Shown piece by piece: positions 9,101 to 17,044 of a stretch of DNA of 64,000 bases. The notes under the pieces were generated by a model. That model had not been told where the DNA came from. It saw only the letters and a list, made by a program, of their open reading frames with translations, and did no database searches. Origin of the DNA: Saprospiraceae bacterium. GTDB taxonomy: Bacteria; Bacteroidota; Bacteroidia; Chitinophagales; Saprospiraceae. Where the stretch lies: positions 97,240-161,239 of the forward strand of contig JAEUUO010000038.1 of the NCBI GenBank assembly GCA_016787575.1, read 5' to 3'. A program made the translations under genes and the position numbers. How positions within the stretch are numbered: the stretch's first letter is position 1; every line of letters starts with the position of its first letter.

Positions 9101-9998
9101 ATCCAAAAGGCAATTGATTGCCCCAGGTGGTTACTGTACTGTAATCCGGAATTTGGTCAAAGCCATTATTTTCAAGTCTTAAACTATTCAAAGGGGCCGC
9201 TCTTAAATCTGGAACCAGGCCAACAAATAAATTATCACTAAACCATGCGTGATTTAGTTTGGTCATATTGCTTAATGTGGCTGGTAGTTCGCCACTTAAT
9301 AAATTTTGGTTTAAGTAAAATTCTGTGAGATTTACCAGATCACCCAATGCTGAGGGTACAATTCCTTCCAATTTATTTTGATGTAAATCCAATATTGAAA
9401 GTTTGGTAAGCAATCTAAGGGAGACAGGAATGGTTCCAGATAATTCATTAAAACTTAAATTTAATAAAATCAGATTTAACAAATTACCCAAACTAGATGG
9501 AATTGGACCTTTAAAATTATTTTTTGCCAGTGCTAAAAATCTCAAAGAACCTAAATTTCCCAAAGCATCCGGTATCTCACCATTTAAGAGATTGTCTTCT
9601 AATGCCAGGTCTTCCAAGCTGGATAAATTTCCTAGGCTGGCAGGTAAATTTCCACTTAATTTATTTCCAAATAAATGCAATAACCTCAAGCCACTCAAGT
9701 TTCCAAAACTAAATGGAATTTGTCCATCTAAATTGTTATTAGGTAGATTAATTCCTTGAACACATCCCATGGCATTTAAACTAATACCATACCATTGCGT
9801 TATTGGCGTATTTAATGCCCAGGTATTACTCCAATTTGGGCCTCCTGCGGAATTGTAAAATTCAACTAAAATTAATGAATCTGCTTGCCGATTGCATGCA
9901 CAGTTTGCTTTGGAAATAGAAGCGTGTGTTCCTTGTTGAGAAGACATAGATACGCCCCATAAAGCAACTAACCAATAAAATAAACTTACTACCTGCAT
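6153..9998 (-). CDS. Leucine-rich-repeat, SprB-repeat T9SS surface protein
   Basis: This 1281-residue secreted protein has a hydrophobic signal (1-20) and then a cysteine/aspartate-rich lead-in. About nine leucine-rich repeats of the plant-like type follow at roughly residues 85-310 (pattern L-x-G-x-IP-x-x-LGNL). The middle holds Ig/PKD-like segments with many cysteines. Later come repeated short modules (YCLTVTDASGC, YCVTVTGTNGC) and an SprB-like repeat (SGAISVVINGGSPPYNYLWS). The end is a T9SS type A domain (LYPNPVRSGQ). A role in adhesion or surface protein interaction is likely; no catalytic domain is seen. It leads the operon with the sugar dehydrogenase downstream. Confidence 0.85.
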   Translation of the reverse strand: MQVVSLFYWLVALWGVSMSSQQGTHASISKANCACNRQADSLILVEFYNSAGGPNWSNTWALNTPITQWYGISLNAMGCVQGINLPNNNLDGQIPFSFGNLSGLRLLHLFGNKLSGNLPASLGNLSSLEDLALEDNLLNGEIPDALGNLGSLRFLALAKNNFKGPIPSSLGNLLNLILLNLSFNELSGTIPVSLRLLTKLSILDLHQNKLEGIVPSALGDLVNLTEFYLNQNLLSGELPATLSNMTKLNHAWFSDNLFVGLVPDLRAAPLNSLRLENNGFDQIPDYSTVTTWGNQLPFGFVIYGNKFTFDDLIPLSKIHRRYYYSFKPQDPIELDSVIFVPSGNNYVINTGVDPGLSDNNFKWFKDTSIVYISNRNTYELLQVSENDEGYYSGRITNPLITDFELDIAPFRVLVYYPNLCDKPLASFSCKGAPEFCSTLGINSYCGSLTVKDTNAQVFICDSSGLTTNARWLSFIAPADSIVFEIFPMNCLGIDVNGKTFIGMQASIWETCGGDPVNIVACTSICHEEHFKIGANNFIIGNKYNLVLNGCMGDLCDYLIKVKVGKKNFELEEPGAISGDQSFCPDNQDHLFSIRRIPGASGYLWYINDTLYQTTVDSVVNIQNLKPAIYQLKVRAISICDTTNSSFLVFQITPALTLSDELIHKIKTDSAYSVSFKVNGGVPPYTVSKGRGKIDVSTSVFVSDTFLCRSGYDFEITDSRGCTASFSGVENCGCNSQAGAMPTDSIHICEGQNFTVKFIGSEVQDPADVGVYILFSNPINPKASILKTSTNGLFPFDPAKFKFEIQYYVSRVVGRALPNRDVNYNHPCLSFSNYQPVKFHARPLVSAGPDLSFCGFEGMVSSFGNYTSGTWKKVSGPGRINFENPLSDQTKVSVDSFGVFVIIREVSNGYCINKDEIKLSFTETLKPVIDGFYFVCSGQTTRLDAGPYAKFSWSTGDTSQLINITSSGTYCLTVTDASGCTGSTCIAVSNSTAPTPVLIGPDTVCTGDVRFLQLTQTYIAYKWNTNDSSSILPIDTGGTYCVTVTGTNGCLGTDCVFVGSRPRAYSVRFDTVCFGETFSLNGQFFDKPGIHDVIIDGGASNACDSVLRVHLDWRPQIIVKDTTIIKDDGTNSGAISVVINGGSPPYNYLWSTGSKSSIVTNLRTGNYSLIVTDSKNCKATFVFNVPRLTGVDQIFTKKQLFRLYPNPVRSGQQFVLRNEAENGKLLIKIYSLEGKMHYNTEWLPRHKQDLLEMNISIPAGVYFIKVLDTENNSEVQRIIIQN

Positions 9999-10008
9999 TT
10001 ATTTATGA

Positions 10009-10016
10009 CGAAAATA
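10009..10016 (-). promoter_or_regulatory. Possible -7 element for the leucine-rich-repeat operon
   Basis: Minus-strand TATTTTCG is one base from TAnnTTTG and sits just upstream of the ATG at 9998. It lies inside a small inverted repeat (CGAAAA...TTTTCG). No clear -33 element is seen. Confidence 0.35.
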
Positions 10017-10225
10017 CGCGTTTTCGAGATCAAGGCTTTTAATTCCTTAATAATTCCTTGTAACAGTAAATTTAATTAGAATATTCAACTCACGAGCCAA
10101 ATTTTCTATTGAATACTTTCATAATGCAGCTTGGGATCTGCGGAAAAGTTTCGAAAAGCGGATGTATGGGATATATAAATATATTAATTTATATGTATAT
10201 AATTGTTTTTTAACAGCTTAAATTA

Positions 10226-11215
10226 CTAATCCCAAAAATTGACCTCAGGTTCTAATTTCAATCCAAACTTTAGATAAACATCCTCTTGAATTTTTTGCGC
10301 CAAATTGAGAATGTCTTGACCGCTGGCATGTCCTAGATTAATTAAAACCAAAGCCTGTTTTTCATAGGATGCTGCATTGTTTAACTGTTTTCCCTTCCAT
10401 CCACATTGTTCAATGAGCCATCCGGAAGACAATTTAACCATTCCCAGATCGTCTGGATAAGCTGGTATTGTTGGAAATTTCGATTTTATTACTTCAAATT
10501 GTTTCAAGGGAATGGAACTGTTTTTAAAAAAACTGCCGGCGTTTCCAATTATTTTAGGATCGGGTAATTTAGATTGTCGGATCGAAATCACAGCATTGCT
10601 TACATCAAGGATGCTAGGTTTTGAAATTCCGTTCTTGTCCAGGATTTCTTTGATGCTGCCGTATTCAAGTTTAGGAATTTGTTTTTTTGATAAGAGTAAA
10701 TTAATTCCCGTTATAAAGAAACTGTTTTTTAAAGTTGTTTTAAATATGCTGCTTCGGTATGAAAACTGACATTCTGAATTGTTGAATTTTACCTTCAGTT
10801 TTTCAGGCAAATGATAACCCTCAACAGATTGTAAAACATTTTTTAATTCAACACCATAGGCACCAATATTTTGAACCGGAGCAGCGCCAACGGTACCGGG
10901 AATTAAGCTCAGATTTTCAATTCCTGAAAACTTATGTGCAACTGTCCACATTACAAATTCATGCCAGTTTTCACCAGAAGCCACATGAACAGTTACATCG
11001 TCTTCTGTTTCATTTACAATCTGAATGCCTTGTAGCTGATTTAAAAAAATTCTATCGTACACCGATTTTAATAGAAGGACATTCGTTCCTCCACCTAAAA
11101 TTCTATATGGCTGTGAAAAATCAGCATTCAACAAATCAGCTTCACTTTTAATTGGAAGCAATTCATTGGCAAGTGCATCAATTCCAAAGCTATTGTATCT
11201 CTTTAATGAATGCAT
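10226..11215 (-). CDS. murB: UDP-N-acetylenolpyruvoylglucosamine reductase MurB
   Basis: This 329-residue FAD enzyme reduces UDP-GlcNAc-enolpyruvate to UDP-MurNAc, the second step of murein precursor synthesis. Motifs in order: RILGGGTNVLLL (FAD binding, near 40), LIPGTVGAAPVQNIGAYG (near 103), the YRSSIFK stretch near 153, IGNAGSFFKN (catalytic serine region, near 223), and a C-terminal glutamate in EPEVNFWD. The Tyr loop makes it a type I MurB. It lies 20 bases after the MsbA-like gene and is outside the dcw cluster, though only about 4 kb beyond ftsZ. Confidence 0.96.
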   Translation of the reverse strand: MHSLKRYNSFGIDALANELLPIKSEADLLNADFSQPYRILGGGTNVLLLKSVYDRIFLNQLQGIQIVNETEDDVTVHVASGENWHEFVMWTVAHKFSGIENLSLIPGTVGAAPVQNIGAYGVELKNVLQSVEGYHLPEKLKVKFNNSECQFSYRSSIFKTTLKNSFFITGINLLLSKKQIPKLEYGSIKEILDKNGISKPSILDVSNAVISIRQSKLPDPKIIGNAGSFFKNSSIPLKQFEVIKSKFPTIPAYPDDLGMVKLSSGWLIEQCGWKGKQLNNAASYEKQALVLINLGHASGQDILNLAQKIQEDVYLKFGLKLEPEVNFWD

Positions 11216-11235
11216 GCCTAAATTTATACAAAGCT

Positions 11236-13014
11236 TTACACATCTGTGTTTTCCAATTGCAATTCAACCAATGCCTTATAGGTTCCGTTTGGCTTTTGCA
11301 ATAATTCTTCATGACTACCACTTTCCTGAATCTGTCCTTTTTTCAAAACGTAAATGCAATCAGCATCTTTAATTGTAGAAAGTCTGTGAGCAATTAATAT
11401 AGACGTCCTTCCCTCCATTAATTTATCCAATGCATCCTGAACTAATTTTTCGCTTTCCGCATCCAGGGAGGAAGTGGCCTCATCCAATATTAAAATAGAT
11501 GGATTTCTTAGAATAGCACGTGCAATTGCAACCCGCTGCCTTTGTCCACCACTTAATTTAATACCTCGTTCTCCAACAATGGTTTCAAATTTATCCGGAA
11601 ATGAATTAATAAAATCCAATGAATTTGACTTTCTACAGGCTTCTAACAATTCTTCGTCCGTAGCAGTAGGTTTACCGTACAAAATATTCTCGCGTATTGT
11701 TCCACCAAATAGTAAAATTTCTTGCGGTACAATAGCCATATTTTTTCTATAGGCTGTTAAATTGTAATGCGAAATTAATTTTCCATCCACTTTTATCTCG
11801 CCTGTATCTGCATTGTAGAATCTCATTAATAATTGGATTAAGGTTGATTTACCGGCACCGCTGGCGCCGACCAATGCAATCCGTTGGCCACTTTTTATTT
11901 TAAATTGAATATGCTTTAATACTTCAAAATCCGATCTTCCAGGATACGAAAAGCAAACATTTTCAAATGACACATCTCCCTTAAATCTTATTTCTTCTAC
12001 ATTCTGATGGTCATTAACATCTATCTCCTGTTGACGGTCCAAAATATCCTGAATGCGTTCTGTAGCGCCAATGGAACCTGCTAAAGCAGTATATAAATTG
12101 CCCAATCCAGCAATTGCGCCTCCTATAATTCCTGTATAAATTATAAATGAAAATAAATCCCCTACAGGCATAGTCCCTTTTTCAACCATCATGGCTCCTT
12201 CCCATAGAATAAAAAACAAGCCCCCAAATAAAACTGTTATAATAAAAATAAAAAACAAGCCCCGCATGCGAGCATAATTCATTGAAATGGCAATCATTTC
12301 AGAAATAGAGTTTGAAAATCTTTTGATTTCAAAATATTCATTTGTAAAAGCCTTAACTGTTTGAAAAGATTGAAAACTTTCCTCAACAATTATATTTGTA
12401 TTCGCCAAACTATCTTGTCTTTTTCTAGAAAGTCCTCTAATGTATCTTCCAAAAAGGATGCTTGCAATAACGATTACAGGAAAACTCAATAACATAATCA
12501 GAGCCAATTTTGGGCTCATCCATGCGAGTATAAAAATTCCACTTATTAAGATTACCAATTGACGAATAAATTCCGCCAATGTTATAGAAAATGCGGCTTG
12601 CAGTTGTTCCACATCTGCTGTAAGTCTGCTGGTTAATTCACCAACGCGGTGCGATTCAAAATAGCTAAGATCCTGGCAAATCAGTTTTTCATACAATGCA
12701 GATCGTACATCGGCAATTCCTTTTTCACTAACTACTGCAAAACAGGTTGTCCTGAAATAAGAAAGTATTCCTTGTATTATTAATATTATCAGAAAAATGA
12801 GTCCAAATTGATTTACTTTAATATTCCAGGTTCCTTTTCCTATGGCAGTATTTGCCATTTCGCCAGCCGCAGCCGGAAATATCATAAACATGGAACTACT
12901 TATCACCAGACACAGCATTCCAACAATAAAATACCAGCGATAGGGCTGAATAAACCTTAAAATACGGTATGATTTTAAGAAACCTTCTTTTGTGATTTTT
13001 GGTCTGGTTGACAT
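11236..13014 (-). CDS. MsbA-like ABC exporter (fused membrane and ATPase domains)
   Basis: This half-transporter is about 592 residues from the ATG at 13014; an upstream in-frame TTG is less likely. Residues 1-330 carry six transmembrane helices of the type I exporter fold, with intracellular-loop segments such as YFESHRVGELTSRLTADVEQ. The ATPase domain has Walker A GASGAGKST, Q-loop region VPQE, signature LSGGQRQRVAIARA, Walker B ILILDEATSSLD and the H-loop IAHRLST. It should act as a homodimer exporting lipid or a hydrophobic substrate; lipid A-core flipping (MsbA) is the classical role, but substrate cannot be read from sequence. It is transcribed ahead of murB. Confidence 0.9.
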   Translation of the reverse strand: MSTRPKITKEGFLKSYRILRFIQPYRWYFIVGMLCLVISSSMFMIFPAAAGEMANTAIGKGTWNIKVNQFGLIFLIILIIQGILSYFRTTCFAVVSEKGIADVRSALYEKLICQDLSYFESHRVGELTSRLTADVEQLQAAFSITLAEFIRQLVILISGIFILAWMSPKLALIMLLSFPVIVIASILFGRYIRGLSRKRQDSLANTNIIVEESFQSFQTVKAFTNEYFEIKRFSNSISEMIAISMNYARMRGLFFIFIITVLFGGLFFILWEGAMMVEKGTMPVGDLFSFIIYTGIIGGAIAGLGNLYTALAGSIGATERIQDILDRQQEIDVNDHQNVEEIRFKGDVSFENVCFSYPGRSDFEVLKHIQFKIKSGQRIALVGASGAGKSTLIQLLMRFYNADTGEIKVDGKLISHYNLTAYRKNMAIVPQEILLFGGTIRENILYGKPTATDEELLEACRKSNSLDFINSFPDKFETIVGERGIKLSGGQRQRVAIARAILRNPSILILDEATSSLDAESEKLVQDALDKLMEGRTSILIAHRLSTIKDADCIYVLKKGQIQESGSHEELLQKPNGTYKALVELQLENTDV

Positions 13015-13189
13015 AACAAGCAACTAACAGTCAATTGATCAAAGTGTTTAGTCAATTTGCCTTTCTCTGGAACCCTGATTCAAAATTCCCAGCTTGCTTA
13101 AGGGTCTAAACTTCCACAATACCATTTATTTGATTGCTGTTGAATAAATCCTATATTTAAATATTGTATCAGTCTACGAATTAAATTTG

Positions 13190-13224
13190 ATAAAACAAAA
13201 AGAGCCACATCTCAGGTGGCTCTT
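13190..13224 (-). terminator. Rho-independent terminator after the PKD protein
   Basis: A perfect 9-bp stem AAGAGCCAC (13200-13208) / GTGGCTCTT (13216-13224) has a 7-base loop. On the minus strand it is followed by TTTTTGTTTT. It lies 25 bases past the stop codon of the PKD-repeat gene. Confidence 0.9.
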
Positions 13225-13248
13225 AGAATTAATCTATTTATTTAAACT

Positions 13249-15381
13249 CTAAATTTTCTCAAACTTATAACGAGAAACAATTTTATTGTTGTAATAAAGA
13301 TAAACAACATAAGTTCCTGCTCTTAAGTCTTTAACAAGCATGGGTATTTTATTATCTCCGACTTCAAGTGCAGCACCTGTTTTTAAAAGATTGTTGTTGT
13401 TTAAATCTGCGATCACCAAAGTTGCTGGTGCCTTAACATTGCTTTTTACAGAAACCATGATATCTTCTACAGCAGGATTTGGACTAACATCGTAAATTAC
13501 AATCAATGCATTACCCGGAGTGCTGATACGCGTACCGACTTTAATGAGTTTTGTCAAAGTACATACTTCACCATTAATTGAAACTTTAAGTGTAATGGTA
13601 TATTCACCAATTTTACCAAATGTATGAACTGGAGTCAACTCAGTTGAATTTGATCCATCTCCAAAATCCCAATAAACTCTGTCAGGGCGTGAATTATTAA
13701 AATCTGCTTGAAATTTTACAGTTAAATTATTTACAGAAAATTTAAAATCCACTTTACAAGGATTGGGATCTACTCTTGAACCAACTTTTACAAGCTTTGT
13801 GATTTGGCAAACATTTCCATTGATTGACACGTATAGAGTAACTTTATATTCACCTGCATTTTTATAAGTATGACTGGTATTCAAATCTGATGAAAAACTG
13901 CCATCTCCAAAATCCCAGGAGATTTTATCTGCTTTTGAACCTTTTAAATCCGCTTGAAATTTTGCTGATAGATTGTCAGTTGCAAAATTAAAATCAATCG
14001 AACATGGATTTGGATTTACACGTGTTCCAACTTTTACAACTTTTGTAATTTGGCATACTACTCCATTAATTGAAACAGACAAGGTGACTTTGTATTCACC
14101 AGCATCCTTATATGTATGGCTGGTATTTAAATCTGAAGAAAAACTACCGTCTCCAAAATCCCAGGAGATTTTATCTGCTTTTGAACCTTTTAGATCTGCT
14201 TGAAATTTTGCTGATAGATTGTCAGTTGCAAAATTAAAATCAATTGCACATGGATTTGGATTCACGCGAGTTCCAACTTTAACAACTTTTGTGATTTGAC
14301 ATACCACTCCATTTATGGATGCATACAACGTTACTTTATATTCTCCTTCTTTTCCATAGGTATGAGATGCAATCAGGTCTGAAGAATTGCTACCATCTCC
14401 AAAATCCCAAGAGATCTTATCAGCAGTTGCACCTTTTAAATCAGCTTGAAATTTTGCAGTAAGATTGTCAGTTGAAAAACTAAAATCAATATTGCATGGA
14501 TTGGGTGGGTTAACAAGTCCATTTACATGAATCCATGTATTTAAAATCACCGTGCAAAACTCACCTTTGATAGTGGTTGTAACAAGGTATTTGCCTTCTT
14601 TGCTGTAAACATGCTTTACATCAACGCCAGATTCACTGGTACCGTCACCAAAATCCCAATTAATTTCAGTGGCTTTAAAATCAAAACCAGCATTAAAAAT
14701 AAATGCATTTGGCGAAGAAGCTGATGGGTTTGGAATACTTGAAATATTGACTTTCCCACAACAGTTATTTGTCCAATTGGTCGAAGGATTTGGTGGAACT
14801 GGAAATTTGACTTCGACTTTCAGACTTATTCTTGATTTGCAAGTTGGAGTAGCTATTACAAGTACAACTTCGTATGTTCCCGGACGAACGAATTGATGCT
14901 TTATATCTGCACCTTCTCCACTCTGTCCATCTCCAAAATCCCAATAGTAGTTCGCATCGCTGTATAAAGTGGTAACATGAAATTCAGTCCAGCCATCCTG
15001 ATATACAGAAAAGACAAATTTGCCATCACATGGGTTAGCTCCAGGAGTATTTTTTGCACAGATTACAAAATCAAACCGCTCTTCACCTGCTTTTGCAACT
15101 GCTTTTTGAATAAGTGCCTGAGCCTGACAAGGGTCTGAAACCTGAATCTGGTAAACCTGAAGTCGATTTTGATTTAATTCGAATTTATACTCATAATTGC
15201 CATTTGGATCTGTAGTTAATTTTACTGCAACACCGGTTGCATCAATTATCAATACTGGCCAATCAGCAACCACCTCTTTGTTGGTATTAAAAACAGTCCC
15301 CACAATTTTATAAACCTGAGACTGGCTAAATAAGGTAAAAGATGAAATAAATACTAAAACTAAGGTCTTTAAGTGCTTCAT
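13249..15381 (-). CDS. PKD-repeat T9SS surface protein
   Basis: This 710-residue protein has a signal peptide (1-21), a CarboxypepD_reg-like beta sandwich (about 25-110: GTVFNTNKEVVADWP...GNYEYKFE), six PKD domains, and a T9SS type A domain (about 625-710, VSPNPAVEDIMVSV). Each PKD unit shows the hallmark WDFGDG...HTY...GEYKVTL. The last four units are regular 82-residue repeats, and the middle two are almost identical. PKD arrays act as spacers or adhesive stalks on the cell surface; no enzyme domain is seen. It has its own terminator, and a -7-like element lies upstream. Confidence 0.88.
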   Translation of the reverse strand: MKHLKTLVLVFISSFTLFSQSQVYKIVGTVFNTNKEVVADWPVLIIDATGVAVKLTTDPNGNYEYKFELNQNRLQVYQIQVSDPCQAQALIQKAVAKAGEERFDFVICAKNTPGANPCDGKFVFSVYQDGWTEFHVTTLYSDANYYWDFGDGQSGEGADIKHQFVRPGTYEVVLVIATPTCKSRISLKVEVKFPVPPNPSTNWTNNCCGKVNISSIPNPSASSPNAFIFNAGFDFKATEINWDFGDGTSESGVDVKHVYSKEGKYLVTTTIKGEFCTVILNTWIHVNGLVNPPNPCNIDFSFSTDNLTAKFQADLKGATADKISWDFGDGSNSSDLIASHTYGKEGEYKVTLYASINGVVCQITKVVKVGTRVNPNPCAIDFNFATDNLSAKFQADLKGSKADKISWDFGDGSFSSDLNTSHTYKDAGEYKVTLSVSINGVVCQITKVVKVGTRVNPNPCSIDFNFATDNLSAKFQADLKGSKADKISWDFGDGSFSSDLNTSHTYKNAGEYKVTLYVSINGNVCQITKLVKVGSRVDPNPCKVDFKFSVNNLTVKFQADFNNSRPDRVYWDFGDGSNSTELTPVHTFGKIGEYTITLKVSINGEVCTLTKLIKVGTRISTPGNALIVIYDVSPNPAVEDIMVSVKSNVKAPATLVIADLNNNNLLKTGAALEVGDNKIPMLVKDLRAGTYVVYLYYNNKIVSRYKFEKI
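13519..14502 (-). repeat. Four tandem 246-bp PKD-coding units
   Basis: Anchors recur at exactly 246-bp steps (13744, 13990, 14236, 14482), giving units 14502-14257, 14256-14011, 14010-13765 and 13764-13519 in reading order. Units 2 and 3 are almost identical even at silent sites, differing at only a few of about 100 bases around 13900-14000 versus 14145-14245. Units 1 and 4 have diverged. The pattern fits recent duplication of one unit. Confidence 0.92.
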
Positions 15382-15422
15382 AAATGAAATTTTAATTGAA
15401 ATAATGATGTCACTATAGATTA

Positions 15423-15430
15423 CGAAGGTA
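15423..15430 (-). promoter_or_regulatory. Possible -7 element of the PKD protein gene
   Basis: Minus-strand TACCTTCG is one mismatch from TAnnTTTG, about 42 bases before the ATG at 15381. No clear -33 element was found. Confidence 0.4.
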
Positions 15431-15477
15431 GCTAAAAAAGGTTGCTTTTGAGCACTTTGAATTTTAGAATTTAAACT

Positions 15478-15507
15478 AAAAAAAAGGTCCGGACTAGCAT
15501 CCGGACC
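15478..15507 (-). terminator. Rho-independent terminator of the dcw cluster after ftsZ
   Basis: Stem GGTCCGGA (15486-15493) / TCCGGACC (15500-15507) has a 6-base loop and is followed on the minus strand by eight T residues. It ends the long minus-strand division cluster. Confidence 0.93.
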
Positions 15508-15550
15508 AATAAACCAATCTCATGAAAAGGTATGAAAAGACGAAGCATCT

Positions 15551-16942
15551 TTAATCGACATTATCGTGAAGGAATGAATTTTCCTCCCGGATTTCCGGTT
15601 TATTGTCCTCATCCATGACCATTCGAATTCTGGAAGTGTTGAGTTCTGAGGAATGATTCAAATTATCCAATCGTACGTTCCTTCGTTCGTAGGCTGGAAT
15701 ATTTTCAGCTTCAGACAAATTTTTAAAATCTGTAAGAGCCGGCCTCTGGTTATTGTAACCAGGGTTTCTTATGTTTAGTATTGGATTAACAGGTTCTTCC
15801 TTCTTTTTAAAATGATTGAAGGAATTTGCACCCATATCAAATAAAGAGGGGGATGCAGCTTTTTTAGTTTGGGCCTCATTTTGGTCTTCAAAATCAAAAA
15901 CACGAGCATTTGCGCTCGCTTCAAATGAATCTATGTGAGCTTGTTCATCCTGATCCAAATCAATTTTCTGTGAATTGGCTTGAGAATTCCGGTCTTTATA
16001 TCCGGATCCAAAACCCGTTGCAATCAATGTAATGCTAATTTGGTCATTCAAACTATCATCTACACAGGAACCCCATATTAAATCGGTTTCATATCCAGCT
16101 TCCTGTTGAATGTATTCTGTGATTTCACCGACTTCATCCATTGTTATTTCTGGATTTCTGCCTGTTGTAATATTCAGTAAAATATGTTTTGCACCTCGAA
16201 TGTCATTATCTTCCAAAAGGGGCGAATTCAAAGCACTTTCCACTACTTTACGTGCTCTATCCTCACCACCTGCTACTGCAGAACCCATGATCGCAACGCC
16301 ACTGTCTTTCATAACAAAATTGACATCTTCAAAATCGACGTTTATGTATCCTGGGACTGTTATGATTTCTGCAATCCCTTTTGCAGCTATTGCAAGAACA
16401 TTGTCAGCATGGCTGAATGCACTGGACATCGGTAAATTACCATACATCTCGCGCAGTTTATTATTAGAAACTACGATCAATGCATCTACGTTTTGCTTTA
16501 ATTGTTCTAGACCATCGTGCGCCAGACGGCCTCTTCTTGGGCCTTCAAATAAAAAAGGCAATGTGATGATTCCAACCGTTAAAATGCCCAATTCACGGGC
16601 AATTTTTGATAAAATGGGTGCAGCGCCTGTTCCGGTACCACCCCCCATTCCAGCGGTTATAAACAACATTTTTGTATCTCCTTGTAAAAAGGCCTTCAGA
16701 TCTTCTACTGATTCCAGACAAGCTTGTTTGCCGACTTCCGGATTGTTTCCAGCACCACGGCCTACCGTTAGCAAAGGGCCTAATTGGATTTTTACAGGTA
16801 CCGGACTGATATCCAGAGATTGCTGGTCAGTATTGCAAATTGCAAAATCGACCCCACGGATACCCTGACTGTACATATGCGTAACGGCATTTGTTCCTCC
16901 ACCTCCTACTCCGATGACCTTGATGATAGAACCGATACTCAT
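15551..16942 (-). CDS. ftsZ: Cell division GTPase FtsZ
   Basis: This 463-residue tubulin homologue polymerises into the Z ring. The GTP-binding elements are GVGGGGTNAV near residue 11 and the tubulin signature GGGTGTG at residues 100-106. The synergy loop lies around 205-215, where the sequence reads NVDFEDVNFVM. After the core (about residue 320) there is a long charged linker and then a terminal segment ENSFLHDNVD that would contact FtsA and other partners; it differs from the proteobacterial DIPAFLRRQ-type tail. It is the last gene of the cluster, with a terminator 44 bases downstream. TATCTTTA at 16981-16974, about 30 bases upstream of the ATG, could serve as an internal promoter. Confidence 0.98.
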   Translation of the reverse strand: MSIGSIIKVIGVGGGGTNAVTHMYSQGIRGVDFAICNTDQQSLDISPVPVKIQLGPLLTVGRGAGNNPEVGKQACLESVEDLKAFLQGDTKMLFITAGMGGGTGTGAAPILSKIARELGILTVGIITLPFLFEGPRRGRLAHDGLEQLKQNVDALIVVSNNKLREMYGNLPMSSAFSHADNVLAIAAKGIAEIITVPGYINVDFEDVNFVMKDSGVAIMGSAVAGGEDRARKVVESALNSPLLEDNDIRGAKHILLNITTGRNPEITMDEVGEITEYIQQEAGYETDLIWGSCVDDSLNDQISITLIATGFGSGYKDRNSQANSQKIDLDQDEQAHIDSFEASANARVFDFEDQNEAQTKKAASPSLFDMGANSFNHFKKKEEPVNPILNIRNPGYNNQRPALTDFKNLSEAENIPAYERRNVRLDNLNHSSELNTSRIRMVMDEDNKPEIREENSFLHDNVD

Positions 16943-17044
16943 ATTATATTTTTCAATATCTGTTTGTGGTGTAAAGATATATAATTACATATTAAAAATA
17001 AAAATAAATTATAGTTTTTTTTTATATATAATTTAAAACGATAA

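Noticed and set aside
9403..9759. 118-codon plus-strand frame rich in Pro, Lys and Leu
   Set aside because: It is the complement of the leucine-rich repeats on the minus strand and only mirrors their periodicity.
13519..14502. CRISPR-like periodic repeat
   Set aside because: The 246-bp period is in frame and encodes PKD domains with WDFGDG cores; there are no short repeats separated by unique spacers.
16110..16868. 252-codon open frame antisense to ftsZ
   Set aside because: ftsZ on the minus strand is unambiguous; the antisense frame is open through codon bias and lacks a promoter or domain.
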